Positions 1 through 7,633 of a stretch of 27,053 bases of DNA are shown here, one piece after another. The position numbers were made by a program, and so were the translations under genes. Where the stretch lies: contig CAYVAU010000013.1 in assembly GCA_964448445.1 (NCBI GenBank), forward strand, positions 1 to 27,053. Reading direction: 5' to 3'. Source of the DNA: B73-G16 sp964448445 (GTDB lineage Bacteria > Desulfobacterota > B13-G15). The stretch's first letter is position 1; each line of letters begins with the position of its first letter. The notes below the pieces were generated by a model that made no database searches, had not been told where the DNA came from, and saw only the letters and a program-made list of their open reading frames with translations.

Positions 1-528
1 CTCCTGACCCCCCCGGCCATCCCCCTGAAGCTCCCACAGCCTGCAATAGCCTTCAATACGGGGGCAAATTACGGAGAGGCAAAGTGCTGGCCCAAGGAAA
101 AGTTCGCCGAACTCGGAAAACTTCTGGCAAAGGACGGCTTTGAGATTCTCCTCTTGGGCACCCAAAAGGAAATGAGAAGAAATAGGGAAATCGCTATGAG
201 AATATCCCATAAGGTAACAAACTTAACGGGCAAAACTTCCCTCTCGGAACTCGCCACATTACTTACGAAAATTTCCTGCCTTGTTACAAATGATACGGGA
301 ACTATGCACCTTGCTTCAGCATTGGGAACACCAGTTGTAGCTATCTTCGGATCAACTGATCCAAATATTACCGGACCATGGGGAGAAAAAGCAAAAGTAA
401 TAAGACATAAGTTTTCCTGTAGCCCGTGTTTCAAGAGAAAATGTCCCGAAGGTCACTTTGGATGCCTCGAGAGTATATCCGTTGAGGAAGTATATTGCGC
501 AGTAAAGGAATTAATCAATGGGAGATAG
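1..528 (+). CDS. waaF: ADP-heptose:LPS heptosyltransferase II, C-terminal part (GT9)
   Basis: The frame is open from the first base, so only the last 175 residues are present. GT9 heptosyltransferases transfer L-glycero-D-manno-heptose from ADP-heptose to the growing LPS inner core on the cytoplasmic face of the inner membrane. Visible family motifs are FNTGANYGEAKCWP (the PGAxxGxAKRWP-like segment), LTGKTSLSELATLL, and the nucleotide-sugar signature NDTGTMHLASALGTPVVAIFGSTDP. The C-terminal Cys-rich segment SCSPCFKRKCPEGHFGCL is characteristic of heptosyltransferase II. The stop overlaps the next gene by 11 nt, which suggests translational coupling in an LPS-core operon. The 5' end lies outside the window. 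Confidence 0.9.
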   Translation, partial: LLTPPAIPLKLPQPAIAFNTGANYGEAKCWPKEKFAELGKLLAKDGFEILLLGTQKEMRRNREIAMRISHKVTNLTGKTSLSELATLLTKISCLVTNDTGTMHLASALGTPVVAIFGSTDPNITGPWGEKAKVIRHKFSCSPCFKRKCPEGHFGCLESISVEEVYCAVKELINGR

Positions 529-1288
529 AAAAATTTCTGTGTACATACTCACTTATAACAACGAAGACACAATTGAGAAATGTATTAGAAGTGTTTTGTG
601 GGCTGATGAAATAGTAATTCTCGACCATTTCAGCAGCGATCGAACTGTTGAAATATGTCGCTGCTATACTAATCGTATCTTTCAAAAAGAATGGACAAAT
701 TATAGGGACGAATACAATTACGCAATAGACCTGACGACAAACAAATGGGTCATGTTTCTCGATTCTGATGAAGAAGTGACTCCGGAACTTGCCGATGAGA
801 TAAGGGAAGAGCTCAGCCAGGGAGGAAGATGGGCGGGGTATCTTGTTCCGAGGATGACGTATTATCTTGGTCGCTGGATTAGGCACGGCGGATGGTATCC
901 GGATTACAAGCTTCGCATTTTCGATAAGACGCGCGGCAGATGGGAGGGAAAGGCCTTCGATCCGAGGGTTCGGGTGGAGGGTGCGGTCAAAAAGCTCCGC
1001 AATCCTTGCCTTCACTACAGCTTTCGCAATCTGGACCATCACTTATCGAAGATGGCCAAATATACGGAACTTTTTGCCGAAGAGGCCATCAAGAGGGGAA
1101 GGAAATTCAGGATCTGGGACCTGCTGTTGCGTCCGCCCTCGCGGTTCCTCAGGAATTACCTCCTGAAGGGAGGATTCCTGGACGGGATCCCGGGGCTTGT
1201 TGCTGCTTCTATGGCATCCTATTATGTCTTTCTGAAGTATGCCAAAATGTGGGAGAAAACCAACGTTGATACAGTGGCAGACAAGTGA
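518..1288 (+). CDS. Glycosyltransferase family 2, WaaE/KdtX-like LPS-core enzyme
   Basis: A 256-residue GT-A fold glycosyltransferase. The N-terminus ISVYILTYNNEDTIEKCI, then EIVILDHFSSDRTVEIC, and the metal-binding DxD motif FLDSDEEVTPEL (D82-S83-D84) identify GT2. Similar LPS proteins (WaaE/KdtX) add beta-1,4-glucose to the inner-core heptose from a UDP-sugar in the cytoplasm. The exact sugar cannot be read from sequence. It starts within the end of the heptosyltransferase gene (11-nt overlap). Base composition changes inside the gene: the first 280 nt are AT-rich and the second half (about 830-1240) is clearly more GC-rich. The 3' end may overlap the next gene by up to 50 nt, depending on that gene's start. 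Confidence 0.85.
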   Translation: MGDRKISVYILTYNNEDTIEKCIRSVLWADEIVILDHFSSDRTVEICRCYTNRIFQKEWTNYRDEYNYAIDLTTNKWVMFLDSDEEVTPELADEIREELSQGGRWAGYLVPRMTYYLGRWIRHGGWYPDYKLRIFDKTRGRWEGKAFDPRVRVEGAVKKLRNPCLHYSFRNLDHHLSKMAKYTELFAEEAIKRGRKFRIWDLLLRPPSRFLRNYLLKGGFLDGIPGLVAASMASYYVFLKYAKMWEKTNVDTVADK

Positions 1289-2651
1289 ACCGGTCCCGAA
1301 GACTTTACTGGATCAGATCAGCGAAAGATGCCTCACCGATAACCCAAAATTCGAATGCCAGGGTCTATTTGTAAAAACCTTCCGCCTCCGTCCAGCGGAA
1401 CGATTGAAAGCGCTCTTTAAACCAACTAAAGCAAAACGCGAATGGAATGCCCTTCAAATGCTCCACAAAAAGGGGATGAACGTACCTCGCCCTGTGGCTT
1501 ACGGTAAATGCGACCGGATGGAAATTCTGGTGCTCGAACTGATTGACGGCAAACCCCTCTCCCTCATCAATCCGGAAGAACTGCAAGCATTGATCCCGAA
1601 GATTGCTCACAATATCAAACTCATCCACGAAGCAGGCTTTTTCCATAAAGACCTCCATTCGGAAAACATCTTGATAAGCGATGATAAAGTCATCCTTATA
1701 GACTTTCACCGCAATCGCTTTTATCCAAAGGGAACGCCCCTCAAGGAGAGGCTCTGGGATATTGCATGTTTACTTTACGACATTAAAAAAGAGAACTTAA
1801 GAGAACTTTTTCTCCAACGCTATGGAATTTCCCATCTGAGGGATGCAGTCTATAAAACGATCGAGAAGGTAGAATCGAGGCAAATTAAGCACATCAAGGA
1901 ATCTTGCTTTAGAAATTCTTCCGTATTCAAAAAAATAAACCTAAAAGGACTCAAAGGATGGTGCAGAAAAGAAGTGAGCATCGACGAATTGGAATCCATT
2001 ATTGATAAACACAAGAGGGCCCTTTTGAAAGGGAATGGCGAGGTGAAGAAAACAACAAGGCGCACAGCTGTAACCCTAATCCATCTCCAAGAGAAGCGCT
2101 ACTGTATCAAGGAATATCGGTTCCCCTCCGTATCTTTGCGCCTCAAGGAACTGTTCCGCCTGCCCAAACCACGGCGCGCTTGGTTGAATGGCAATATACT
2201 GTACATTAAGGGAATGGGAATGAAGCCGCTGGCCCTCCTGGAACGGCGGGGTGCCTTCACCATCCATGAAGCTTACCTCATCTTCGAGTCCCCTCCCCAA
2301 TTCGTCGAACTGCCAATGGCATTTCGGGAGGCGCAGAAAAAGAACGATATGCTGAAAGCAGTGGTCAAGTTTCTGAACAAGCTAGGAAAAACAAAGGCCT
2401 TTCATAAAGACCTGAAAGCCCATCATATCATGGTGGCAAAGGAACCAGTGGGCTGGAAATGTGTGCTCATTGAACCCGAAGATATTATCTTCGGAAAGAA
2501 AATTAAACTTGAGATCCACTTAAGATACCTGAAACAACTCCAATCCACTTGCCCATCCTGGATTCCATACTTAGCCAAACTCAAATTTCTATCACTTTAT
2601 CTAAAGGAAAACGATTTACCGAAAGACAAGGTGTTACCTTCCATATCATGA
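1239..2651 (+). CDS. Tandem-domain lipopolysaccharide (WaaP/KdkA-like) kinase
   Basis: A 470-residue protein with two copies of a WaaP/Kdo-kinase-like fold. Copy 1 (about 35-230) has a candidate ATP Lys at FVKTF (K46), the catalytic loop HKDLHSENI (H136-D138-N143) and the metal-binding LIDFHR (D155). Copy 2 (about 275-450) has IKEY (K291), FHKDLKAHHIM (D391) and IEPED where copy 1 has IDFHR. Both share the element RLKxLFrxpKxxRxWn near their N-lobes, so the gene looks like an internal duplication. WaaP-family kinases phosphorylate heptose or Kdo of the LPS core, and single-domain members are about 240-270 residues. The ATG at 1239 overlaps the GT2 gene by 50 nt. A TTG at 1266 is an alternative start. 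The 3' end forms an ATGA overlap with the next gene. Confidence 0.85.
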   Translation: MPKCGRKPTLIQWQTSEPVPKTLLDQISERCLTDNPKFECQGLFVKTFRLRPAERLKALFKPTKAKREWNALQMLHKKGMNVPRPVAYGKCDRMEILVLELIDGKPLSLINPEELQALIPKIAHNIKLIHEAGFFHKDLHSENILISDDKVILIDFHRNRFYPKGTPLKERLWDIACLLYDIKKENLRELFLQRYGISHLRDAVYKTIEKVESRQIKHIKESCFRNSSVFKKINLKGLKGWCRKEVSIDELESIIDKHKRALLKGNGEVKKTTRRTAVTLIHLQEKRYCIKEYRFPSVSLRLKELFRLPKPRRAWLNGNILYIKGMGMKPLALLERRGAFTIHEAYLIFESPPQFVELPMAFREAQKKNDMLKAVVKFLNKLGKTKAFHKDLKAHHIMVAKEPVGWKCVLIEPEDIIFGKKIKLEIHLRYLKQLQSTCPSWIPYLAKLKFLSLYLKENDLPKDKVLPSIS

Positions 2652-3628
2652 AAGTGCTCTTTTTGATCCAGCACCCAAACATGCCAAGCAGCAGAGCCAG
2701 GGTTCTCGACCTCTTGCCTTATTTACCAAAAGAAGGCATTGAGTTTAAGGTTAAAACATACCCAAAGTCCCTCATAAGAAGGCTACAATTGTTGCAGTCA
2801 GCAAAATACTTTGACATAGTATACCTCCAGAAGAAAATGCCATCTCCTTTTGATGCTATCCTTCTCAGGAAAGTAGCCAACAGATTAGTTTTTGATTTTG
2901 ATGATGCTATCATGTATAAACATGACATCTATGGTGGACATATGAGCAGGACGAGACATTATAAATTCCGAAACATTGTAAAAAAAGCAGATTTAGTGGT
3001 AGCCGGAAACATGGTCCTTGCTAAATACGCCCTAGAGCATAATAAAAACGTGGTTGTGATACCGACAGGAGTCCCTGTAAATGTGCCTCTGCGCAATCAC
3101 GACGAACGAAAAGAGGGGGTGAAAATCGGATGGATCGGAGGAAACATCAACCTCATCTACCTCAAAATGCTTGCGCCAGTCCTCCAAAAGCTCGCTGAGC
3201 ATGTGCCCTTTAAATTGGTCGTAATTTCCGGTATCAAACCCGAAATGCCCGGGATAGATATGGAATTCATACCCTGGAGTTTGCAGGGTCAATATGTGAA
3301 CCTCTCCCAGCTTGATATAGGTATAATGCCCCTTCCGAAAACCGCGCATGCCGAAGGAAAATGTGGGTATAAAGCATTGCAATATATGACTGTGGGAATA
3401 CCTCCCGTTTGCTCCAGAGTGGGAGATGTTGAAAAAATAATTGAGCACAAAAAGGAAGGAATACTGGTCGAGAGCTTAGAAGGTTTTCTGGATTCATTGT
3501 TGACCTTGATACGGAATCCTTCACTCCGCAAAGAATTGGGCCAAAGGGCCCGTCAGAAAGTGATAGGCCATTATTCCCTTGAAGTCATAGCCAAACGTCT
3601 CATCCGTTCTTTAAAGGAAAATCTGTAA
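2648..3628 (+). CDS. Glycosyltransferase, GT4-like (GT-B fold)
   Basis: 326 residues from the ATG at 2648, which overlaps the previous stop (ATGA). The ORF extends further upstream, but the family N-terminus MKVLFLIQHPNMPSSRARV begins here. The protein has an N-terminal Rossmann half, a DFDDAIMY segment, IPTGVP at the domain junction, IGWIGG, and the C-terminal sugar-nucleotide segment GKCGYKALQYMTVGIPPVCS, followed by a C-terminal helix ending SLKENL. These are GT4-type features of LPS or polysaccharide glycosyltransferases. Donor and acceptor are not predictable. Its position between a core kinase and a WaaG-like gene supports a role in LPS outer-core assembly. The whole gene is AT-rich. 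Confidence 0.82.
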   Translation: MKVLFLIQHPNMPSSRARVLDLLPYLPKEGIEFKVKTYPKSLIRRLQLLQSAKYFDIVYLQKKMPSPFDAILLRKVANRLVFDFDDAIMYKHDIYGGHMSRTRHYKFRNIVKKADLVVAGNMVLAKYALEHNKNVVVIPTGVPVNVPLRNHDERKEGVKIGWIGGNINLIYLKMLAPVLQKLAEHVPFKLVVISGIKPEMPGIDMEFIPWSLQGQYVNLSQLDIGIMPLPKTAHAEGKCGYKALQYMTVGIPPVCSRVGDVEKIIEHKKEGILVESLEGFLDSLLTLIRNPSLRKELGQRARQKVIGHYSLEVIAKRLIRSLKENL

Positions 3629-3631
3629 AAG

Positions 3632-4753
3632 ATGGCACAGAGATTTGCTATTCTCAAAGCCAAATTTGACCCCCTTGGGGGAACGGAAAAGATTGCTATA
3701 CTGGTAGCTAAAGCTCTGGTAGAACGTGGAATTCATGTTGATATATATACTTCAGATCCTAAATCTTGGCCTAAAATCCTGGGAGTAAATCTGCTGAGGA
3801 TTCCCTCAATTAAACTTACGCGTTGGCTACACATTTTATCATACAATAAAAACCTCAATAAGTTTTTAAATCGTAATCGATATCTTTCAATACTGAGTTT
3901 AGAGCATACTTCATTTCATACTCATAAACGGGCAGGAGGTGGGTGTCATATTGCGTGGTTAAAGCGGAGAGAATTATTTGTTTCCTCATGGAAACGCAGA
4001 ATTATGTGGCGTGATCCTTACCACAAATTGGTTCTTGATATCGAGAAAAAGGGGTTTACCTCTCCGTGGGTCAAAAAGATCATCGCCAATTCGGAGCTGG
4101 TAAAGAGGGAAGTCATAGAGTTTTACGGTGTGCCCCAGGAAAAGATCGCTGTGGTTTACAATGGTGTGGAATGGGAGGCCCTGCAAGGGCCCTTTTTGGA
4201 GGCCTTGATGGGGAAGGAGGAATTGAGGCGGAAGATGGATCTTGATCCCTCCCGCTTTTACTTCCTCTTTGTGGGTAATGGTTTTGAACGCAAGGGGCTT
4301 GGCCCTGCCCTCAGGGCCCTGAGGTTTTTGCCCAAGGATGTCTCACTTCTGGTCGTGGGATATGACAAGAGAGAAGGCGATTACCGGAGGTTGGCCTCTA
4401 AGCTGGGCCTTCGGGAAAGGGTGATTTTCTATGGGCCTCAAAGGGATGTCCACAGGTTCCATCAGGTTGCAGATGCTTTTGTGCTCCCCACCCTTTATGA
4501 TCCCTTCTCCAATGCGACCCTTGAAGCCCTAGCCATGGGTCTTTTTGTGCTAACAACTTCGGATAATGGATGTTCAGAAGTGCTTAGACCCGAAAGTGGA
4601 ATTGTGATAGATTCTTTAAATGAAGAGGCTGTTGCAGAGGGAATGAAGAAAGCCATTTCAACTTACAAGGATCCGAGAAGGATAAGGGAAAGTGTTAAAC
4701 ATCTCAATTTGAAGAACCAAATTTCAAAACTCATAGAGGAATGCCTCACATGA
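3632..4753 (+). CDS. Glycosyltransferase family 4, WaaG-like
   Basis: A 373-residue GT-B enzyme resembling WaaG/RfaG, the LPS glucosyltransferase I. Supporting motifs are FDPLGGTEKIAILVAKAL near the N-terminus, AGGGCHIAWLKR in the middle, IIANSELVKREV, VVYNGVEW at the linker, FVGNGFERKGLGPALRAL, and the acidic donor-binding segment VLPTLYDPFSNATLEALAMG. It begins 3 nt after the previous stop. Composition is mosaic: the N-terminal third is AT-rich, about 4040-4555 is GC-rich, and the last 190 nt are AT-rich again. This could reflect recombination within the LPS locus. Sugar specificity is unknown. Confidence 0.87.
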   Translation: MAQRFAILKAKFDPLGGTEKIAILVAKALVERGIHVDIYTSDPKSWPKILGVNLLRIPSIKLTRWLHILSYNKNLNKFLNRNRYLSILSLEHTSFHTHKRAGGGCHIAWLKRRELFVSSWKRRIMWRDPYHKLVLDIEKKGFTSPWVKKIIANSELVKREVIEFYGVPQEKIAVVYNGVEWEALQGPFLEALMGKEELRRKMDLDPSRFYFLFVGNGFERKGLGPALRALRFLPKDVSLLVVGYDKREGDYRRLASKLGLRERVIFYGPQRDVHRFHQVADAFVLPTLYDPFSNATLEALAMGLFVLTTSDNGCSEVLRPESGIVIDSLNEEAVAEGMKKAISTYKDPRRIRESVKHLNLKNQISKLIEECLT

Positions 4754-5475
4754 GCGCTTTAAATATACTCAAGAAGAAATTCGAAGAGCTTGTAAAGAAA
4801 CACAATTTTGAACCTGTTAGTGTAAACGTGCGTGCCTTTCCCCTTGGAGTAAAAGATGCCATAGGCTGTCCTCAGGAGAAGGATTATCCTTTGGTTCGGG
4901 GGAAGGAGCACCTGATGGAAGCAGATTTCAAGGGGGCCAAGGGGCAGGCTTACACCGACCTCTGTGGGTCCTTTGAGGGCACTTTGGCTCAGGTATTGGA
5001 GCTGCCCCTGGAGAACAACTATGAGCGGGCCGTGCTGATCTCGACCCTGAATGCGGTATTGAGGTATCTCGGGCTCATTGGAAACACGGTACACTGTAAA
5101 GATGAGGGGCCAAGGAGGTGTTCTTTAGAGCTTGTGGAATTTATCTCCCGCAGATGGGGCATGCCAAAAGTGGCCCTTATAGGGCTTCAGCCTCGGATGG
5201 CAGAAGCCCTCTCCGAAAGGTTTCCCTTGAGGATAGCCGATATGGATCCGGAGAACCTGGGCCGCTCCTTCGGGAGGGCTAGGGTGGAATCTCCTGAGGG
5301 AGAGGAGGAAATCCTTAAGTGGTGTGATGTCGCAGTTGTGACGGGGACGGTATTGACCAACGAAACCCTGGACCCCATCCTCAAGTTCAGTAAAAAGGTG
5401 ATCTTTTATGGGGTCACTGTGGCGGGGGCAGCTCACCTTATGCAGTGGCCCAGGTTTTGTCCCTTCTCGACCTGA
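4750..5475 (+). CDS. DUF4213/DUF364 putative heavy-metal chelation protein
   Basis: 241 residues from the ATG at 4750, chosen because AGAGGA at 4735-4740 lies nine bases upstream and the ATG overlaps the preceding TGA (ATGA). The in-frame ATG at 4741 directly abuts that ribosome site. The N-terminal half carries the DUF4213-like segment ending LPLENNYERAVLISTLNAVLRYLG. The C-terminal half is a Rossmann-like DUF364 domain with VALIGLQPRMAEALSER, WCDVAVVTGTVLTNETLDPIL and VIFYGVTVAGAAHLM. The family has been suggested to bind metals or metal chelates, and its biochemical activity is not established. It is coupled to the LPS genes by overlap. Its content fits better with the metal and cofactor genes further downstream. 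Confidence 0.8.
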   Translation: MSALNILKKKFEELVKKHNFEPVSVNVRAFPLGVKDAIGCPQEKDYPLVRGKEHLMEADFKGAKGQAYTDLCGSFEGTLAQVLELPLENNYERAVLISTLNAVLRYLGLIGNTVHCKDEGPRRCSLELVEFISRRWGMPKVALIGLQPRMAEALSERFPLRIADMDPENLGRSFGRARVESPEGEEEILKWCDVAVVTGTVLTNETLDPILKFSKKVIFYGVTVAGAAHLMQWPRFCPFST

Positions 5476-5490
5476 TCCTTTCTCCAATTG

Positions 5491-5499
5491 TGTTATGAT
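5491..5499 (+). promoter_or_regulatory. Extended -10 promoter element for archease
   Basis: TGTTATGAT matches an extended -10 (TG-N-TATAAT class) with one mismatch to TATAAT. No good -35 is visible, which fits extended -10 promoters. Only nine bases separate it from the archease ATG at 5509, so the transcript would start within about 0-4 nt of the start codon. No Shine-Dalgarno sequence is present. This is inferred from sequence alone. Confidence 0.5.
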
Positions 5500-5508
5500 A
5501 CCCGCACC

Positions 5509-5922
5509 ATGGGGTTTAGATTCCTGGATCACACCGCTGATGTGCGTTTTGAGGTTTGGGCAAAAGATCTTGGGGAACTTTTTGTAGAAGCTGCCCGAGC
5601 CCTCTTTTCGGTCATCGTTGATCTTAGGACCGTTCGGCCGGAGCGGGAGAGACGCATAGAGGTTCGAGAGGAAAGAAAGGATCTGCTCCTTGTGAGCTGG
5701 CTCAATGAACTCCTCTTCCTCCATGACACCGAAGGCCTTCTGTTTTCGGAATTCGAAGCCGTGGAGGTTAGTGCCTCAAGGTTTGTGGGCAAGGCCCGAG
5801 GTGAGGTTTTGGATCCCGAGCGGCATGAAATCCTTTTACCTGTCAAGGCTGTCACTTATCACGGCCTGAAGGTGGAGGAGACCGCCAAAGGTCTTCGAGC
5901 CGAGATCATTTTAGATGTGTGA
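5509..5922 (+). CDS. Archease (RtcB activator)
   Basis: A 137-residue archease. The ATG at 5509 gives the conserved start MGFRFLDHTADVRFEVW. A TTG at 5488 lies upstream in frame but adds residues unlike the family. Archease stimulates the RNA ligase RtcB by promoting guanylylation and multiple turnover. Metal-binding acidic residues are expected at HTADV near the N-terminus and at the C-terminal end (ILDV). The central segments LLVSWLNELLFLHDTEGLLF and VKAVTYHGLKVEE are typical. The partner rtcB is the next gene on the same strand. No Shine-Dalgarno is seen, and an extended -10 sits just upstream. Confidence 0.93.
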   Translation: MGFRFLDHTADVRFEVWAKDLGELFVEAARALFSVIVDLRTVRPERERRIEVREERKDLLLVSWLNELLFLHDTEGLLFSEFEAVEVSASRFVGKARGEVLDPERHEILLPVKAVTYHGLKVEETAKGLRAEIILDV

Positions 5923-6187
5923 CATCTTTGAGGCCAAGGGGCTGCGTTTTTAGAACCCGGCCTTCCTTGTCCTTTCCTCCTCCCTCCTTTCTGCAAATCT
6001 GCCCCCCGAAGTAAAAGTCCGCTATGGCTGAAACAAGGCCAGCTAACATGCTGAGGATGGAGGCAGCAAATGCAGGGGGGACAAAAGGCCGGTGTAAAAA
6101 GGCGGCACACTGCTTAATTTTGAAGCAGGGACTCGGGTATTGTGGGGTTCCGCCGCCTTATATTAGATGTATTAGGAGGTGATGGAA
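5923..6187 (+). promoter_or_regulatory. rtcB leader with two foldable RNA elements
   Basis: A 265-nt gap between archease and rtcB with no convincing ORF. It starts with an imperfect inverted repeat (AGGCC at 5930-5934 with GGCCT at 5959-5963) that lacks a clean U-tract, followed by a pyrimidine-rich stretch (5961-5992). Next come two candidate structures. Element A (6002-6080) is closed by CCCCCC/GGGGGG and holds two inner hairpins. Element B (6099-6159) is closed by AAGGCGGC/GCCGCCTT around an inner hairpin CTGCTT/AAGCAG. The rtcB Shine-Dalgarno AGGAGG (6174-6179) lies 14 nt after element B. I recognise neither element as a known riboswitch class. Confidence 0.5.
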
Positions 6188-7633
6188 ATGGCAGAGGTCC
6201 CTTTGAAGAAAATAGACAATTACAGGTGGCTTATACCCAGGGAAGGTCGCATGAGAACAGAGGGCCTCATTTATGCCAGCGAACGGATGCTGAATGACAT
6301 CAGGGGAGACCAGAGCATTCTGCAGGTGAAAAATGTCGCAACAATGCCTGGAATCGTGGGAAGATCCCTTGCTATGCCTGACATCCATTGGGGTTATGGG
6401 TTTCCCATAGGAGGTGTTGCCGCCTTTGACGAGGAGGAAGGGGTGATCTCGCCCGGGGGTGTGGGTTATGACATAAACTGCGGGGTGAGGCTCCTCAGGT
6501 CGAACCTCAGCAGGAGGGAAATCGAGGGGAGGATCGAGCAGCTCGTTGATGCCCTCTTCAGGAATGTCCCTTCGGGTGTCGGTTCCCACAGGAGGGATCT
6601 GAAGCTCGACAAGGCCCAGGAGCGAAAGGTATTAATTAAGGGGGCCCAGTGGGCTGTGGAACAGGGGTTCGGCAAGTGGGAGGACCTTGCCCGCATAGAG
6701 GAAGGGGGGTGTATCAAGGGGGCAGATCCCGATCTCGTTTCCCAGAAGGCCCTTGAGCGCGGGAGGGCTCAGCTCGGCACCCTGGGTTCCGGGAACCATT
6801 TTGTCGAGATCGGTTTTGTCGAGGAAGTATATGACGAAAAGACCGCGGAGGCCTTCGGCCTCTTTCGGGATCAAGTAGTCATTATCATCCACACGGGCTC
6901 ACGGGGGCTGGGGCATCAGGTCTGCGATGATTTCATAAAGATAATGAACAAGGCTGTAGCCAAATATGGGATAGAGCTGCCTGACAGACAGCTTTGCTGT
7001 GCCCCCATAAAATCCCCGGAAGGACGCGATTATTTTGCAGCTATGGCCTGTGCGGCCAATTATGCCTTTGCAAACCGCCAAATGATCACCCATTGGGTGA
7101 GGGAGAGCTTTGAGGAAGTTCTGAAGGCGAGTCAGAGGAGTCTTGGCCTTGAGCTCGTCTATGACGTTTGCCACAACATAGCGAAGTTCGAGCTCCACAA
7201 GGTGGACGGCAAGACGAAGCGGCTCTGCGTCCACAGGAAGGGGGCCACGAGGGCCTTTCCCGCAGGCCATCCTGATCTCCCCGACGATTACAGAGAGATC
7301 GGTCAGCCCGTGCTCATACCAGGGGATATGGGAAGGTATTCCTATGTGCTAGTGGGAACCGAGAAGGCCATGGAGGAGACCTTCGGGAGCACCTGTCATG
7401 GTGCAGGAAGGGTTTTAAGCCGCCATCAGGCGAAGAAGGCCGCCGGTGGCCGCTCCATAGGCGATGAACTTAGAAGGCGGGGAATTTACATAAGGGCTGC
7501 AAGTCGCGCCACCATGGTCGAAGAGGTCCCCGAGGCCTACAAGGATGTGGCAGATGTAGTGGATGTGGTCCACCATGCGGGATTGAGCAGAAAGGTCGCA
7601 AAGTTCAAGCCCATGGGGGTAATCAAAGGATGA
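6188..7633 (+). CDS. rtcB: RNA-splicing ligase RtcB (3'-phosphate/5'-OH ligase)
   Basis: 481 residues from the ATG at 6188, eight bases after a perfect AGGAGG. GTG 6179 and ATG 6182 overlap or abut that site and are less likely. RtcB joins RNA 2',3'-cyclic phosphate or 3'-phosphate ends to 5'-OH ends using GTP and Mn2+. Key residues fall at the same numbers as in the Pyrococcus horikoshii enzyme: C98 in GYDINCGV, H329 in CHNIAKFE, and the guanylylated H404 in CHGAGRVLSRHQA. Further Mn ligands are in GSGNHFVE (about H204) and HTGSRGLGH (about H235). The C-terminus HHAGLSRKVAKFKPMGVIKG is intact. The length and the adjacent archease match the archaeal/thermophile-type, archease-dependent form. 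The stop overlaps moeA (ATGA). Confidence 0.96.
   Translation: MAEVPLKKIDNYRWLIPREGRMRTEGLIYASERMLNDIRGDQSILQVKNVATMPGIVGRSLAMPDIHWGYGFPIGGVAAFDEEEGVISPGGVGYDINCGVRLLRSNLSRREIEGRIEQLVDALFRNVPSGVGSHRRDLKLDKAQERKVLIKGAQWAVEQGFGKWEDLARIEEGGCIKGADPDLVSQKALERGRAQLGTLGSGNHFVEIGFVEEVYDEKTAEAFGLFRDQVVIIIHTGSRGLGHQVCDDFIKIMNKAVAKYGIELPDRQLCCAPIKSPEGRDYFAAMACAANYAFANRQMITHWVRESFEEVLKASQRSLGLELVYDVCHNIAKFELHKVDGKTKRLCVHRKGATRAFPAGHPDLPDDYREIGQPVLIPGDMGRYSYVLVGTEKAMEETFGSTCHGAGRVLSRHQAKKAAGGRSIGDELRRRGIYIRAASRATMVEEVPEAYKDVADVVDVVHHAGLSRKVAKFKPMGVIKG

Noticed and set aside
5930..5963. Intrinsic terminator after archease
   Set aside because: An imperfect AGGCC/GGCCT stem exists, but it has a long loop and no T-run after the 3' arm, so termination there is not supported.
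6002..6080. SRP RNA or TPP riboswitch upstream of rtcB
   Set aside because: The segment GGCTGAAAC and the hairpin loops superficially resemble parts of these RNAs, but the SRP GGAA tetraloop context and the TPP CUGAGA/ACCUGAU core are absent.
6100..6125. Sigma54 promoter for rtcB, as expected from RtcR-controlled systems
   Set aside because: A GGCAC...TGC-like string occurs, but the GG-GC spacing is wrong and no RtcR gene is present.
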